This document shows, one piece after another, positions 24,208 to 36,528 of a stretch of 64,000 nt of DNA. Below the pieces are notes generated by a model, which worked only from the letters and a program-made list of their open reading frames with translations, was not told where the DNA came from and did no database searches. Origin of the DNA: Ottelia alismoides. Lineage: Eukaryota; Streptophyta; Magnoliopsida; Alismatales; Hydrocharitaceae. Positions within the stretch are counted from its first letter, which is position 1; the number at the start of each line of letters is the position of its first letter. The translations under genes and the position numbers were made by a program. The DNA is taken from assembly GCA_037367405.1 (NCBI GenBank), contig JAZKJV010010617.1, positions 781,501-845,500 on the forward strand. The letters are read 5' to 3'.

Positions 24208-24714
24208 ATGAAGACCACCCTTGAACACTTGACCCAGATGATAGAGCACATGGAGGAGAGGATTGATGACCTCACTAGTATAAATAAGAACAACATCGAC
24301 GCTTCACTGTATGATTTCATGGATTGATTTGAGGACACCCACGAGAGCTTATAATTGTACAAAAGAAAAAATGAGAAAACCCTAAAAGCACAAAAAGATT
24401 TTGGGAGACAAGTAGTAGGGCTAGCTTGTGAGGAGAGGGCACCCATGCCACTTCCTTTGACCGCACAAACATTCATTGTAGTTTCCATTTCTTCCTCTTC
24501 CAACGACGACACTGTATAGACTACTCTTAGTCATCCTTGTCTAGATGATGATTCTGATCTCCTCCCTTGTATGGAGGAGATCCAAAATTTAAAAAAATGT
24601 TGATTGAACTAGAAGTGGTGGCATATATTCGTGAGATTATTGAGGCCCCAAATCACCAGGACGTGAACCAATTATCTACACCCAAAGCCAAAAATAGAAA
24701 GTGAAGATGTAGAT
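24208..24714 (+). pseudogene. Pre-protease segment of element B
   Basis: MKTTLEHLTQMIEHM followed by ERIDDLTSINKNN is the counterpart of MKNMAEMTQKIDDL at 7645 in element A. Stops and shifts follow. The Ser/Asp-rich segment near 24480-24520 and the CMEEIQN near 24570 are not recognised. Confidence 0.5.
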
Positions 24715-25125
24715 CTGAGCGACACATTCTGACCATGGCCACTGCCCTTGCCATCACTCACTGCCCACATACTAGTAAAGGGGACACTAGCACATTCCGT
24801 ATTAGATGTGCCATTTTCTACTATTCTTGTGGTCACACTCTCCTTGTTGGTGGTGCATTGATTATTATAATACCTTTTCACAAGTATAGTCTCTTCACTT
24901 ACGACATCTCAAGAAAACCAGGATGATTTCTTAATTCGATTAAAGAGAATGTCATCATTCAGATTCAAGGAATGAGCTTCACTGTTGAATTTTCCGTATT
25001 ACCCATGGATATCTATGCCTCTGTGGGGCGAACTCCAACCATTATAGGAAGGACGTTCGTCGCCTCTACAAGAGCTATTATTGTTTACGGATCTGGAGAG
25101 AGATACGCTTTTGTTCACACAATGT
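24715..25125 (+). pseudogene. Aspartic protease remnant of element B
   Basis: HILTMATALAITH aligns with HILTMATVKAI of element A. IRCAIFYYSCGHTLL, then a shifted frame with FSVLPMDIYASVG, PTIIGRTFV and IIVYGSGE, follow the protease order. The catalytic D-S/T-G position reads V-G-G, so the active-site Asp is gone. One stop (TGA at 24922) lies between the two conserved halves. Confidence 0.65.
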
Positions 25126-25185
25126 GAACATCTTGACTAAAAAGATCAAAATACCCACCACTGACTAGAAACCCAGATCTGATGA

Positions 25186-25660
25186 GTGTACTTGTGTCAG
25201 CTGACCCTGAGGACTATGATTGAGAGTGATATCAGAGAGGTTTGTTTTATGATGGATGATTTTGAGATACGGATATTCCTCTTTGGTGAGGAAGACTCAG
25301 AAATCATAGACCCAAGAGTTCCCCCGTCTAGTGAGTGGCAAAGTATTGATGATATCTATGGCATGTACGCTAGAGACATCTTAGAGCGGAGGGCAAACTT
25401 CGAAGAGACTGCACATGTCGAATTTGACCCTACTACTTTCATACATGAATTCGGTCCTTTTTGTGTAGATATAATTGAGATGTTATAGGACGAACATGAT
25501 CAAAATACATACATTGACGAGTTCGTGCCTTCCACTTATGAGATAGTTGAGGATCTTCATCAGGTCGGTCCTGATCAGTTTGTGTCAGTTGAGAACCCCG
25601 ATATTAACCTGTACCTTGTTAGACCCATTTCTCAACAATCACTCAAAAATGTCCACTTTC
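25186..25660 (+). pseudogene. Acidic linker of element B
   Basis: The frame of about 100 codons to 25488 contains MDDFEIRIFLFGEED, matching the linker of A (DDNEIHELLCPEEE) in position and opening but longer. After a TAG the same frame continues with DEHDQNTYIDEFVP to a stop near 25670. RT should follow and does not. No domain recognised. Confidence 0.5.
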
Positions 25661-25754
25661 TACCTTCTTGATCTCTGTATATCCATATTTTTGTGTATCT
25701 GCTTTCATTTATTTCCTTTCATCTACCATTTTTTCTCATCCACCCCATCCCATG

Positions 25755-26110
25755 TGTTTTCCTTGCTTAGGATGTATTTTGCACAAAGTATAAGGGGGTG
25801 GATGGGTTGGGCATCCATTATTAGTTTTTTTGTTTCTTATACTTAGGTCTCTTTTACCCTAAGTGTAGGGAGAGTGATGCGTATATTTCACGTATTTTAT
25901 TTTCTCTTTATTGGTTTCTTTTTATTGGTCCCCTCCATTGTCTCCTCTCATGTGGATATTTCTACCTATACTTAGGGATATCTTACCCAAAGTATAAGTG
26001 GAGACAAGATGAGTTGTGATATGTTCATTCCCACCCCAATCCTCCCTGCCTATGTACAATCTGCTATACTTAGCAATATTTTCATCCAAAGTATAGGGGA
26101 CAGTCAACTT
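25755..26110 (+). repeat. Four-copy CTTAGG/AAGTATAGGGG array in element B
   Basis: Units at 25763-25800, 25836-25873, 25965-26002 and 26063-26101 share CTTAGG, 10-16 intervening bases, then AAGTATA or AAGTGTA and a G-rich purine run. In units 2 to 4 TATACTTA near the start pairs with the later AAGTATA to give small hairpins. Athila/Tat elements carry one such CTTGAGGACAAGC...AAGTTTGGGGG motif after their coding region, which this resembles. Four copies are unusual. Confidence 0.6.
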
Positions 26111-26159
26111 CTCATTCATTTATTCCTTCATTCCTTTTATGTTGTCATTGTAGTATATG

Positions 26160-27440
26160 CTTGTCTTCTATAGGGGGCTCGTATATACTCTGTATATACT
26201 TTACCCATAACTTTTACTTTCGTATCGTCAATAAGTATGGATAAAATACCGTTAATTAACTGTAAAAAATACACTTCTATAAAATACATTATAATTATTT
26301 ATACATATCGATTAATAAATCAGGTAAATATGTTTTACAAAATATTTTAAATATATTATTAAAAGCTCTTTGAAAAAACTTTCAAAAACTATTTGGAAAA
26401 TGTATTATAAATTGTATTCAACCTTTGTAAAAATGTTTTGTCTGTAAAAATTCCTTTTCTTTTTTTGAAATAAAATATTTTGAAAATATATTTGCAAATG
26501 GTTTGAAAAAATGGTTGCAAAAATATTTTGAAATATATAAATATAGATATATTGTTTAAGAAATATTTCCAAAATGATTTTAAAATTTTATAAAATATTT
26601 GTAAAAATTATTTGTCAAAATTTGTTTGCATAATAAAGGTTTCAAAATGTTTACAAAAATATTTTCAAAATTATTTTGAGAACTATGCACAAAATGCAAG
26701 AAAATAAAGATCCTTTACAATCCATGTATATACGAACTTGTAAACTCCTAAAACGCAACTCTTCTAAATAAAAGGTACACTCTTGTGTAAATATATGTAC
26801 CTAATTCTTTTCCAAAAAAAACTTTTGTTTGAAAAAATCCCTAAAAATTTTCAAAATGAAAAAATCCAAAAAAACACTTGCAAAAACCTTTTCAAAAATT
26901 GCATAAAAAGTTGCCAATTTTTTTTCAAAAATCCATAAAAACTTCAAAACTAGAAGATTGCAACACAAATTATTTTCTTGCATTCTATATAGCATTTGTA
27001 TTTTTTTGATTGATGTTGACAGTTGAACTAGTCCAAATAAAATCTGAAGATTGGAGCTTGGTTGGACCTTAATCTACTTAATCACATGAACCTTATAGGA
27101 GCTGGAATTGAGATGCTTCATGTCTGCTAGACTTAATTCTTTGAGATCACAAGACATAGTTCAATGTCGTCTTGACCATCTAAGTAGAATATTTCAAAGC
27201 ACATGCATAACTCTTGTTGATAATGACCTAACCTGCACACCTTCACCTTACACTTGGCTCGCCTCAGTGGGCTATATTTGCTAGCATGAGACACCAAGAC
27301 AATAGAAACATCAGAAGTCACACATTTGTGGCAATTATACCCCAACCAAATCTAGAAGTGAAGAGGTCTAAAGATAAAAGTTGGGTGTTGCAATAAAGCT
27401 CCAAAAGAGGGATAGTCTACTGGATCAAGAGGAAAAAGTC
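26160..27440. other. AT-rich 3' untranslated part of element B
   Basis: 26340-26960 is low-complexity sequence built from short A/T words such as AAAATATTTTGAAAAT in both orientations. 27000-27440 is more balanced but holds no recognised coding region; a 70-codon minus frame at 27345-27133 has no family resemblance I can name. Confidence 0.5.
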
Positions 27441-27461
27441 CATATGTAAATGTTGATGTAT

Positions 27462-27548
27462 ATACCACAACAACAAAAAATACTTCTCCCATAATTAATT
27501 AGGGTCGGCTACATGAATTATTAGCCTCTATTCAATTCTATATTGGAC
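27462..27548 (-). mobile_element. 3' tail of an RTE-type LINE (or a SINE using it)
   Basis: On the minus strand this 87-base insert reads ...CATGTAGCCGACCCTAATTA... and ends TTTTTTGTTGTTGTGG. ATGTAGCCGACCC before a TTG-repeat tail is the familiar 3' end of plant RTE-clade LINEs. It is flanked by 14-base direct repeats, AAATGTTGATGTAT at 27448-27461 and 27549-27562, the sort of duplication left by target-primed reverse transcription. It is inside element B, so it came later. Confidence 0.65.
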
Positions 27549-27562
27549 AAATGTTGATGTAT

Positions 27563-28214
27563 GTAGTATTCAAAAAATATGCAAAAATCAAAAACTCCAA
27601 AAAAGTGGATAGGACTGGATAAAAATAAAATGCATGTCGGAGTATGTATATATTTGTATAGTCAATAAGGAAGCTTTAGCTTCAAATTCATATGTAAGTT
27701 AGCCTGTTGCCAGATGACTTGGCTACACTGGTCAAGAATCCTAAGATAGGTAGCTACACTTGATACCGTCCATTCTTCTATACACCTTCTCTTCTTGAGC
27801 TGGTTGTACCTGAATTTAGAAGGGAATACCTCGCTTCTCTAGGAATGAGTTGTTGGATTGGGGAATTAGGGACACTGTGTTGTAGAAGACTGACTTTTAG
27901 GACTTCAGCCGAGGATAGCTACATATATATTCATAGTCAAAAGGGTTTGCATGAGAGTTGACTTATTTTGACAGGACTATTGAGGAGATTTAAGCAGAGT
28001 CATGTGGTTCATAGAGGTCGTTATGTTTCAAATTTGATTCCCGATAAGGTTCTGACCAAACCTAAATGTCCAAAGGTCCATTTGAGATCCAAACTTTGAT
28101 TTTATGAAGATAAGTTTAGGAATTAAAATCAATCCAAGTTCTTTCTTTTTCTTTTTTTATTTTCATTTTATGCACTTATAGGTATAAGTGTTTGTTAGGG
28201 ACTAGCAAAGGCAA
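27563..28214 (+). other. 3' internal region of element B, degenerate
   Basis: A possible decayed coding stretch lies at 27790-27960 (LLELVVPEFRREYLASLGM in one frame), soon followed by stops. Athila elements often carry an extra ORF here, but I cannot match this to it. No other gene seen. Confidence 0.25.
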
Positions 28215-28224
28215 GTATCGGGGG
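28215..28224 (+). other. Polypurine tract of element B
   Basis: GTATCGGGGG directly precedes the TGATGAATCTCC start of the 3' LTR; the G-run is the expected plus-strand primer site. Confidence 0.6.
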
Positions 28225-31200
28225 TGATGAATCTCCATTTCATCACCATTATTATTTTATTTTGGCCTTTAAACCCTAGATAAATGCATGTAAATATCAT
28301 TATTTTGCATAAATTAACATTCATTATTTATTTTATAAATATTATACAAAACACATTGTTTAAAGACAAAATAAAAGAATAAAGAAAAGAGAAGAAAAGG
28401 AAATAAAATGCCATAGGTATTTTATGACCCTAAACCCTGAAACTTAGGCATTATGATCATGGGTTGACAAGGAATATATAAGGGGAGATAAGGCCAAAAA
28501 CATCAATAAACCCCAATGTTTGCCCTTCAATAATTCATTTTTAGAACTCGTTTTATTCTTTATTATTTTTACCTCAAAACAATAAACTTTGTATATGAAA
28601 ATTGTATACATGAATACATATAGGAATACAAAATTGATATCACACAAAATAATACACAATGTACATATTATCCTCATAATAAAAGTCCAAAATCCAAACA
28701 TTCCAGATCCCGATCTTCTCCATCTGAAGTCAAAATGAACAAAATTATCTTTAATTGTATACAACTTTTTTATTAGCTATTTAATGAAGGTGGATTTACT
28801 TAATTTGAAGTTAAGATGTGAAAGTTATATTTTGGACCCTTATTGTACAATATACTTGTATATAAATAAAAAGGGGGAAATTATTCTTTTATGTATTTTA
28901 CATTTTTATACCGTTGAAATTATTATTTACATTTTATTAAAAATATAAAAATAAAATAGAAACCATTAAAAAATAATAGAATAAATGTAGATATAAAAAT
29001 ACAAGGTAGAATATACTATACTTATTCCTATATAATAATTACCCTTATTTATTTAACTGTAAAAGTAGTTCAGAAAAATATAATAAAAAATATAAATTAA
29101 AGATAAAATACCTAATATATAGGGAGATATATCTATAAATGAACCATCTAAAAGTAACCTGTAATAAGTCATAAAAATAAATAAAAATCATATTAAAATA
29201 CTACATAAAATAATAAATATTTTTTATGTTTTAATCAAAAATTAAATAAATCCTTTATTCTTTATTTACATATATTACTTCTTTCTCATTTTATTTTTGT
29301 CTTTTTGCGATGATGTGGTCCAATCAGGGTCCATCGTCCATTGACCACGATTGACTCTCTAGCCCAAGTATTAGGTCCCCTTGCATATCGTTTGACCTCA
29401 CTTACCTCGATTTTTTCTGCCCAATCCATTAACTTTTTGAGATTGATTTCTTCTTCGACTTTTCACCTTGATCTTCCACCTTTCACGCTAGATCAATGAT
29501 TGAGCACTGCATCACTACATGGGGCATGCGACCTCGATCTTTCCCCTCATGTTTTCTCCTATAAAAAACTTAACCCCTCTCCCTCTTCTTAAATATTTTA
29601 AATCCCTTTTAATATGCATTTTCTCCACTTGTTGTGTTCAAATGTTCGAGCCTCGTGACAATAAGCTCACATAGGACATATGAGGATCGAGGAGGCATTG
29701 TAGAGGTCGATTCCATCATCTCCATCACTCACCAGCATGAGGTCTCATCTCGTGGCCACTAGCCAGTTGAGATTACTTCCGTAGCTCTTTAGGTAGATTT
29801 AGTTCTTAGATTTCATTTTATGCTTTTATTTTGTGCTTTGATGGCTTGTTTAGCCTAGGATTAGGATCTTAAACTTTGCCAGAGCTCTAAAGATCCACCC
29901 ATTGTTACTCATCATACCTTCCATGTTCCAACCATCGTGACCACCCCATTTTCACCCCCTCGCATTTCTCCACCTATTCTCCCAAAATATGAGCTTTGAA
30001 GTACACCTCCTCCATCGTTCGCTGGACTTCACCTCCATCCTCCATTCTACCTCACAATCCAACAATAAAGGCTTAGACTTGCTTTCACGTCCACCATCAT
30101 TCTTCCTAATCCTATTGCAGCCCTGGAAGGACCCATCTGAGGGTCATCTGAAGCCAAGAACACCCTCCAGATGACAAAGCAATCCAAGGCTCCATCATTG
30201 AGCCTCGAGCAATTTTGAGGGAATCTACAGTTGTGGGAAGGTTGCAAAAGCATATCGAGCCAGCTGGAGGTCAACAAGGTGGTTGGAGGAGCGCGCAGCG
30301 CTAGATCGAATCTCACCTTTGGCAAGTTCTTCACATGTCCTTCTATTCCTTTGAGGACCCTCCAATCAAGTGCATCCTTTAGATCCAGAAGTCAACATTG
30401 GATATAGAGAGCCTCAGTTGTAGGATCCCTATTAGTGATCTAATATTGGATGTCCAACTTCAAGTGTCATCGTGGGTTGTGGACGCGACTCATGGCAAGT
30501 CAAATCAATATCACTGCATGATGTGCGCATTTAGAGGTGATTTGTAGATCCTTTCCATTGTTTTTTATTATTTTATTTAGTCTTGTAGTTTATTTTAGTG
30601 GTTTAAAACTTTTTATAAATTGCAAGGAACCTCCTGAGATTATTGCATATTATTATTTGATCTTTGTCAGGTCACCATATGTGTCGTCCCAACGAGGTGA
30701 CAATTTTGAAGAGAAGCGCTCATGCTTTTTTTGAATTTCTATTTAGTATTTAAGGTTTTTATTTCACTTGTAGAAGTTTGGGTTATTTGCATACTTGCCC
30801 TTGAAATTTATTTTATTCATAAATATGCCCTCCTAGTTCAATTATTTTGTGATTTTCCATTTATTAAAAATACCATTATTTTGAAAATATATAGAAAATT
30901 CAAAACATTTTATTCTATTATTTTGTATTATTTTAGGTTTTATTTATAATTATATTTCTCTCTATATTTCCTATAGTGTTAAATATAAGCCTATTTTATT
31001 ATTTAAAAAAGAAAAAGGAAATTAAAAATTTGAAAATATATATAGAAATTATAAAATATAAAATTAAAAACAAAAGGATATATAAAAAATGAAAATCTAT
31101 AAATATATATAATTAAAACCCATACAAAAGACAATAAAAAGATCAGAGGACAATTTTTGCATTTATTTGCATAGTCTATCACGTTTGATCCATGTGTTTG

Positions 31201-31394
31201 ACACTCTACATACTTACACCTATATCCACCTTTTGTAGACTTATAATAAATGTTAAATTCCTATTTTTATTTACATTTCTATTCTATATATGTGGTTAAA
31301 TGTTTTCTGAAGTAGCATTTCTCTCTGGTTGCCACAATGACTTTGTCTTTGCCTTGTGAGGACATATTTAACCCACGAAAGATCATGTTCAACA
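28225..31394 (+). repeat. 3' LTR of element B
   Basis: 3170 bases, starting TGATGAATCTCC and ending TTCAACA. Alignable with 18916-22631 along its length, but with many substitutions and several deletions, for example around 30860-30900 relative to 21600-22110. Followed by TCCGA. Confidence 0.85.
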
Positions 31395-33200
31395 TCCGAC
31401 TACACGGTCTTCATGCCATGAGGATGAGATGATGATGAATGTGGTGGATTCTTGTGATACTTCAGTCATTGCTCATCCTACCGCCTCTGCAGGCATGGCC
31501 CAAGTCCCCCATCATTTCTTGGAGATCCTGCCCAATGGGTTTATATTCCTTGATTAAATTTCTGAATTTACATGTTATTTATAATCTATTTTGTCAAACT
31601 AATATATAATATGAAGTTTACTAATACAACTGTACATTACATGATCAACATATTGTAGAGAAGGAGCTGTGAGAGGCATGGAAAATATTCCAAGATTGTG
31701 ATGACTACAAATGGACTCGTGTGAGTCCTATGATCAGCAAAGTATCATGGGCGATATTTACGTAAGAAATTTATTTGTATCTATTTGAGATTCTTTTTGA
31801 CTCGAATATGTTTAATGAAAATACAATTCAACCGCAAAACACCTATTACATCCATTTTGAGCAAATTTGAGAGATGTTCAAATCCTTTGACTCACCTAGA
31901 CATGAACAAGATTATAGATAGCATTTATATGGATAGAAAGGTTGCATTTGCCAAGCAGGAGAGGAGGTTAATTGGGGGAGGATCAAAGAATTCTTCCCAT
32001 CTTGATGCACTTTTGAAAGGTACTAAGTATTAATTTTCTCACTTTTATTTTAGTGTTTGACATCCTTACTTTATCTGCTTCTAAACATATGGAGTAGCTA
32101 TTGTGATCTCCTCACTTCTAAAGATTTTGGGAAAAATAATCTCTTGCAATGCGGACCTAGAATGAGGAAAGAGATTAAATCTAATAGTGGTGCCAAGAGT
32201 TTTAGGGTATTAAGAGTTGATTTTGTAAGTATTCATCACAATATAGTATTGGCCTACTTCATGTTGGATGTTAGTCGTGGGCGACAACGTGAACAGGCAC
32301 TTGTTAATAGTGGTTTTCGCTTTTGTATTGTGACAGCATGTGGCTTCCCAACATGAATAGACACTAAGGTAATAGTGGGCAAAGATCCACATGCGGGATG
32401 ATCAGTGGTTCATACAAAAAGCCCATGCTGTCGCGGTGAGTACTTTGTGGATTTTCAAAATCCTTTTAATTCTTGAGTAAAAACTTTAGGTGTATATTGC
32501 TAAAAGGTGTCTTTAACATGAAGGATCGCTACGATGAGCTCTTAATAGAGAAGTATGGCTCCCTTTCTGTTGGGGATCGCCTGTTATTTGAAGGCAAGGT
32601 CTAGTATAAAGTGATCAATGGATGATAGATTGGCACCAACCATTGGCAAGCCTTAAGGGGGATCCACCCCAAATTCTCATTGGAGTCTAGTTGAGACACT
32701 CCATATGCCACAAGCATATATGATCGCACACCATTTTAGTACATAAAATCATCTGTGGTACCTCCTCTAGAACAGACACTGACTAACAGGATATTCACCA
32801 ATACTGATCACATTTTGAACTTCATGAGTGCGGTGGAGAACAAACTCAAAGTCCTATAATTTTGGTTCATAACCTAGTAATCACATATCTCATATTTTAT
32901 TTATTACTTCATGATATAATTGCTGATGTATTTTTAAAATATAGGGGTACTCGTTAGGGTGGAAAGAAGTCAACTAACCATCATGATGATCGGAGTGATG
33001 AGGATGAGGATGATGATGACAATGAAGATGAGGAGCGACCTAGGGTCATGATGTAGATGTTGATTCATCGTAGAGTCATCATCTACGAGAAGGATATCAA
33101 TGCGGAGGATAGAGAAGAGAGGGACAATCAAAGACAGAGAAGGAAAGAAAATGGGAAGGGTATTCTTCATAGATGGAAGAAGTGAAGGATTTAACACACG
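31395..33200 (+). pseudogene. Plant En/Spm (PF03004-like) transposase-like pseudogene, right half
   Basis: Exon-like pieces on the plus strand: VPHHFLEILPNGFIF (near 31500), EAWKIFQDCDDYKWTRVSP (near 31675), a GGGSKNSSHLDALLKG piece (near 31975), RMRKEIKSNSGAKSFRVLR (near 32162), NMKDRYDELLIEKYGSLS (near 32517) and an acidic DDRSDEDEDDDDNEDEE end near 32985-33040. The order of a LLEI-P-G motif, a W-R-V-P-like motif, a G-SKH-like motif and an acidic tail fits the Transposase_24 family of CACTA-associated proteins. Several stops and apparent introns; not functional. Function assignment is by motif memory only. Confidence 0.45.
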
Positions 33201-33319
33201 ATGGCATGTAGTACTATGTAACTTATATTTAGTATTCACGTCTCTTTCTCATTAAGATTATGGTTCTAAGTTCAAATTATTCTTATAATATGTTGCGGTA
33301 TGACATATGTGAATGTGGA

Positions 33320-33413
33320 ACACCTTGTAATGCTTGATTATAAATGTGGATATACTTGTGATTCTTGATTATAAACGAGGATATACTTGTGATACTTAAT
33401 TGTGAATGTGGAT
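33320..33413 (+). repeat. Three 31-bp imperfect tandem repeats
   Basis: Units at 33320-33351, 33352-33382 and 33383-33413 share ATACTTGTGAT-CTTGATTATAAA-G-GGAT with a few changes. They sit just left of the CACTA insertion. Confidence 0.7.
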
Positions 33414-33459
33414 TATATGGAATTAGTGTATTCACTACAAACTTAACGATATTTTGGGA

Positions 33460-33895
33460 TGCTTAGTGGGGACGATCGGAGAGAAACCGTCCCCTATAGA
33501 ATCAGAGGAGACGGTCGAACCGCAACTGTCACCTCCGGTCAGTATAAGGGACGGTCGCTACTGACCATCTGGATAATGGACTCGTCGGAGACGGTTACAT
33601 AGCCATTCCTTACGAGTGGAGCTCCTGTTTGTTTCTACTGTACCCTAGCACTTTAGGGGACGGTCATAACTGTCCCCTATACTCCACTGTTGACATCGCG
33701 TACACCTAACCGTAAGGGATGGTTGTAACCCTCCCATATAGGGAGGTATAAGGGACGGTCGCAAAACCATCGCCGATGTCTGTGTAATGGCATGACACAT
33801 AGATATATCTATCACCAAAGGGGACGGTTTACTTATAACCATCCCCGATCATTATTATATGGGACGATCATACAACCGTCCCTGATTGTCTTATA
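33460..33895. repeat. Left subterminal repeats of the CACTA element
   Basis: At least eight GGGACGGT(C/T) or GGAGACGGT units, several paired as GGGACGGTC...ACTGTCCC or GGGACGATC...ACCGTCCC hairpins (for example 33657-33680 and 33860-33882). In En/Spm such motifs are the binding sites of the TNPA protein. Confidence 0.8.
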
Positions 33896-34003
33896 TCCTC
33901 TTGGTCCGAATCCTTTCCTCATTCCTCGCTGCCTTCAACCTCCCCTTCAAGTCCGCCGCCGCCCGACCTCCCCTTCAAGTCATCATCTCCCTGACCTCCT
34001 CCT

Positions 34004-36528
34004 TGTTGGAAATGTGAGCCCACAGCGAGCCATTATGCAATAAATGTTATTGCAAAATATCATTCCCTGATCTGAAATGAAGAATAATTAATTTGCATAA
34101 TAGGTCCCTTAGTACGATTAGGGTTATGTACCATGGCCATCTTAATAATCATACAGCTGTTGATTCAACTATTGAATCATAGAGGCTGGTGCTTGGATGA
34201 ATATATATAGGGTTAGATTGAGGACTCATCAAGCACCATCAAATGATTGTTAAGAGATGATCTCCAGCCTGAGTAGGAGATGGCAATCCTTATCTCTTTA
34301 GGCTGATATCTGACCGACCTCTTGATGCAGGTCCTCTGCATAGGAATAGAGATTCGGAGGTGTCAGATTAGTTAGGTCAAAGAGTTGACTTAACGAGATC
34401 GAGATAACCAAAGTCCTATATCGTATGCTGTCATGATATAGGCACACATCCTCTGATCGGAGACAGATGTGTTACTATATGTTTGAGTGTGTACATTTGG
34501 CAGACCAATAGGTTGATGACCTAATCAAGGTCTATACACCGGCGCGCTGGTGTGCATATAAGGGCATATGAGTAATACGATCTCTCAAAGGGATCATACA
34601 GGTTCAGTTACTGAACCGGAAGACATGAGCTCACTCATGAGATATTGGGATGAATCAGATTCCATGCGCATGGTCGTCTCGCTTTGGAAGCTTGACTGAA
34701 TTTGTAGGTTTGATATATACTTTTAGTATATGATCAAGATCTAGGTATGATATACACTTTTGGAAAGTGTATGATCGATACCAACTCCCAATGATCAAAT
34801 GAGAAACTTACTGATAAAACCATGAAGTAGACAGTATAAAGTTGATCCGATACTTGGGTTTAGTCTGAGTCTTCCAGTATGCAGGATGTACAGGTATTGG
34901 GAATACCTGAGGGTGATTTGATCATAAACGGTTGTATAACCATGACGCTTCCATTCCTAGGGAGTGATGAAACGGGTCTGGATTTTAGTGACTCCTCTCA
35001 GTAGAGAAGTGATCTAATCTTGGTCCAAGTGTTGGACATTGATCTGAATGTGATTCAGATACAATGAGAAGATTAGATTTACGGTCTTGATTTAATCAAG
35101 CATCTGTGAGAGGCCCGCGATCTGGATTTGAGATATGATCTCAATATCCATGTCACTATACGTGGAACAATACAATCGCCCTGTCCTTATCTCCAAGTAT
35201 CTGCGGAGAGATTGCATTATTCTTGAAGGGTTCATGAATAATTCCATGAGATCTAAGCAATGAAGAAATAATGATTAAATGTGATTTAATCATATTGATG
35301 TGTGAAGAAATTATCCAATTTAATTAAATGTGATTTAATTAATGTGGATAAGAATAATGTGGATAGAAATATCCAATTATTTATAATATATTACAAATGT
35401 GATTTATAATGTATTAGAGAGAGCTAATTATAATTTATATGTGTTGATTAATTATTATGTGTATCAGATACACATTGTGTAATTAATTAACAATGTAAAT
35501 TATATGTTGTTTTGGGTTGTGAATATGATTCACAATTCTTCCATGGCAAGATTGCAATATTCTCAAATATAATTGTGAATTATTTTTGAAGAATAAAATC
35601 CAACAAATTTGTTGCAAATAAATAAGAGAGAAAAATCAAGGAGATATGCAATCTCATGGGAATCCATGAGATTGCCTCCTTGGACTCCCATAGTGGGCGG
35701 CACACCATTCCTATATGGAATGGGTGGCCGTCCAACATGGAAGGTGCATGGAGATGAAATCTCCATGCACATTCTCTCCTTATTTGTTGGGTTGATTTAG
35801 GACTAAATTATATTTGATTTTTTCAAATTTATTTTAACTTAAATTTGTTGCTTTTGACAACAACAATCTTGGCTATTGGATTGACACAAATCAATCTCAT
35901 CCATTGATTTTATGTGTCCCATGGATTGAGATCCATGGATCCCAAAACCCTATAAATAGAGAGGCATTCTATGCTCTCTAATGACTTGCAATATTGGAGC
36001 TCTCTCTCTCCCTCATTTCTTCATACACGCCAGCCCTCTCTCCCTCTCTTGTTGGTGGCCGTCCACCATACCCTAGAGAAGGGAATCGTCGTCGCCATCG
36101 CCACCGCGCTGCCGCTTCGACGTTCTTCGGTTTCTCCGTCTTCTTGGTGTGCTATGCCCACGAAGGAGACGTTTGATCTCGTGCGACGAGATCAGGAGCA
36201 ACCACGCTTGGATCATCTTCTTGGATTGCGAGGACAACGCGGTTCATCCCCGCGCTCGCAAGCGGTCTCGCCGACGATCGGACTTGAGACAGGAGGTCTC
36301 TTTCTTTAGAGACTTGATCAACCACGCTTCAAGAGGTATTGCATTATACTTGTTGTGGTTATAGATGAAACGATCTGAGAATGGTTCTTGGATCATGTGG
36401 TTTCATCGAATATTTTTTTTTAAAATTTCGCTGCACCGAACAACTAGTACGACTAGTCGTTCTTCGTCGTATTCGATACGACGATCACGCTTCCGTGATG
36501 CGCTTGAGGATAATTTCCATATCCTTCA
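34004..36528 (+). mobile_element. Solo LTR of a Ty1/Copia element inside the CACTA element
   Basis: Starts TGTTGGAAATG and ends CCTTCA, with perfect 5-bp duplications CTCCT at 33999-34003 and 36529-36533. It is homologous along its length to the LTRs at 52131-54777 and 60098-62429. With no internal sequence it is the product of LTR-LTR recombination. It lies in the 5' untranslated part of the CACTA transposase region. Confidence 0.92.
35951..35958 (+). promoter_or_regulatory. TATA box of the Copia solo LTR
   Basis: TATAAATA followed by GAGAGGCATTC. The matching position holds TATATAA at 54204 and 61854 in the other two LTRs, also followed by a purine-rich GAAGAGG/GAAGAGA, so a TATA element at this place is conserved. 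Confidence 0.6.

Larger units (their letters stand above)
18916..31394 (+). mobile_element. Element B: internally gutted Athila-like LTR retrotransposon
   Basis: Two LTRs (18916-22631 and 28225-31394) in direct orientation, primer site at 22634, G-rich tract before the 3' LTR, and flanking 5-mers TCCTA (18911-18915) and TCCGA (31395-31399), which differ at one base and are read as the target duplication. The 5.6-kb internal part keeps leader, a pre-protease segment, protease and linker. I find no gag core, RT, RNase H or integrase, so it could only have moved with help, or lost these after insertion. Confidence 0.85.

Noticed and set aside
24129..24512. 127-codon minus-strand ORF in element B
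   Set aside because: The plus strand carries the family pre-protease segment here; the minus frame has no resemblance to any family.
33320..33413. 31-bp tandem repeats as a centromeric satellite
   Set aside because: Only three imperfect units, far too few, and next to a transposase-like pseudogene.
35971..36309. 112-codon ORF in the solo Copia LTR
   Set aside because: The homologous places in the other two LTRs are interrupted and no domain is visible, so it is LTR sequence.
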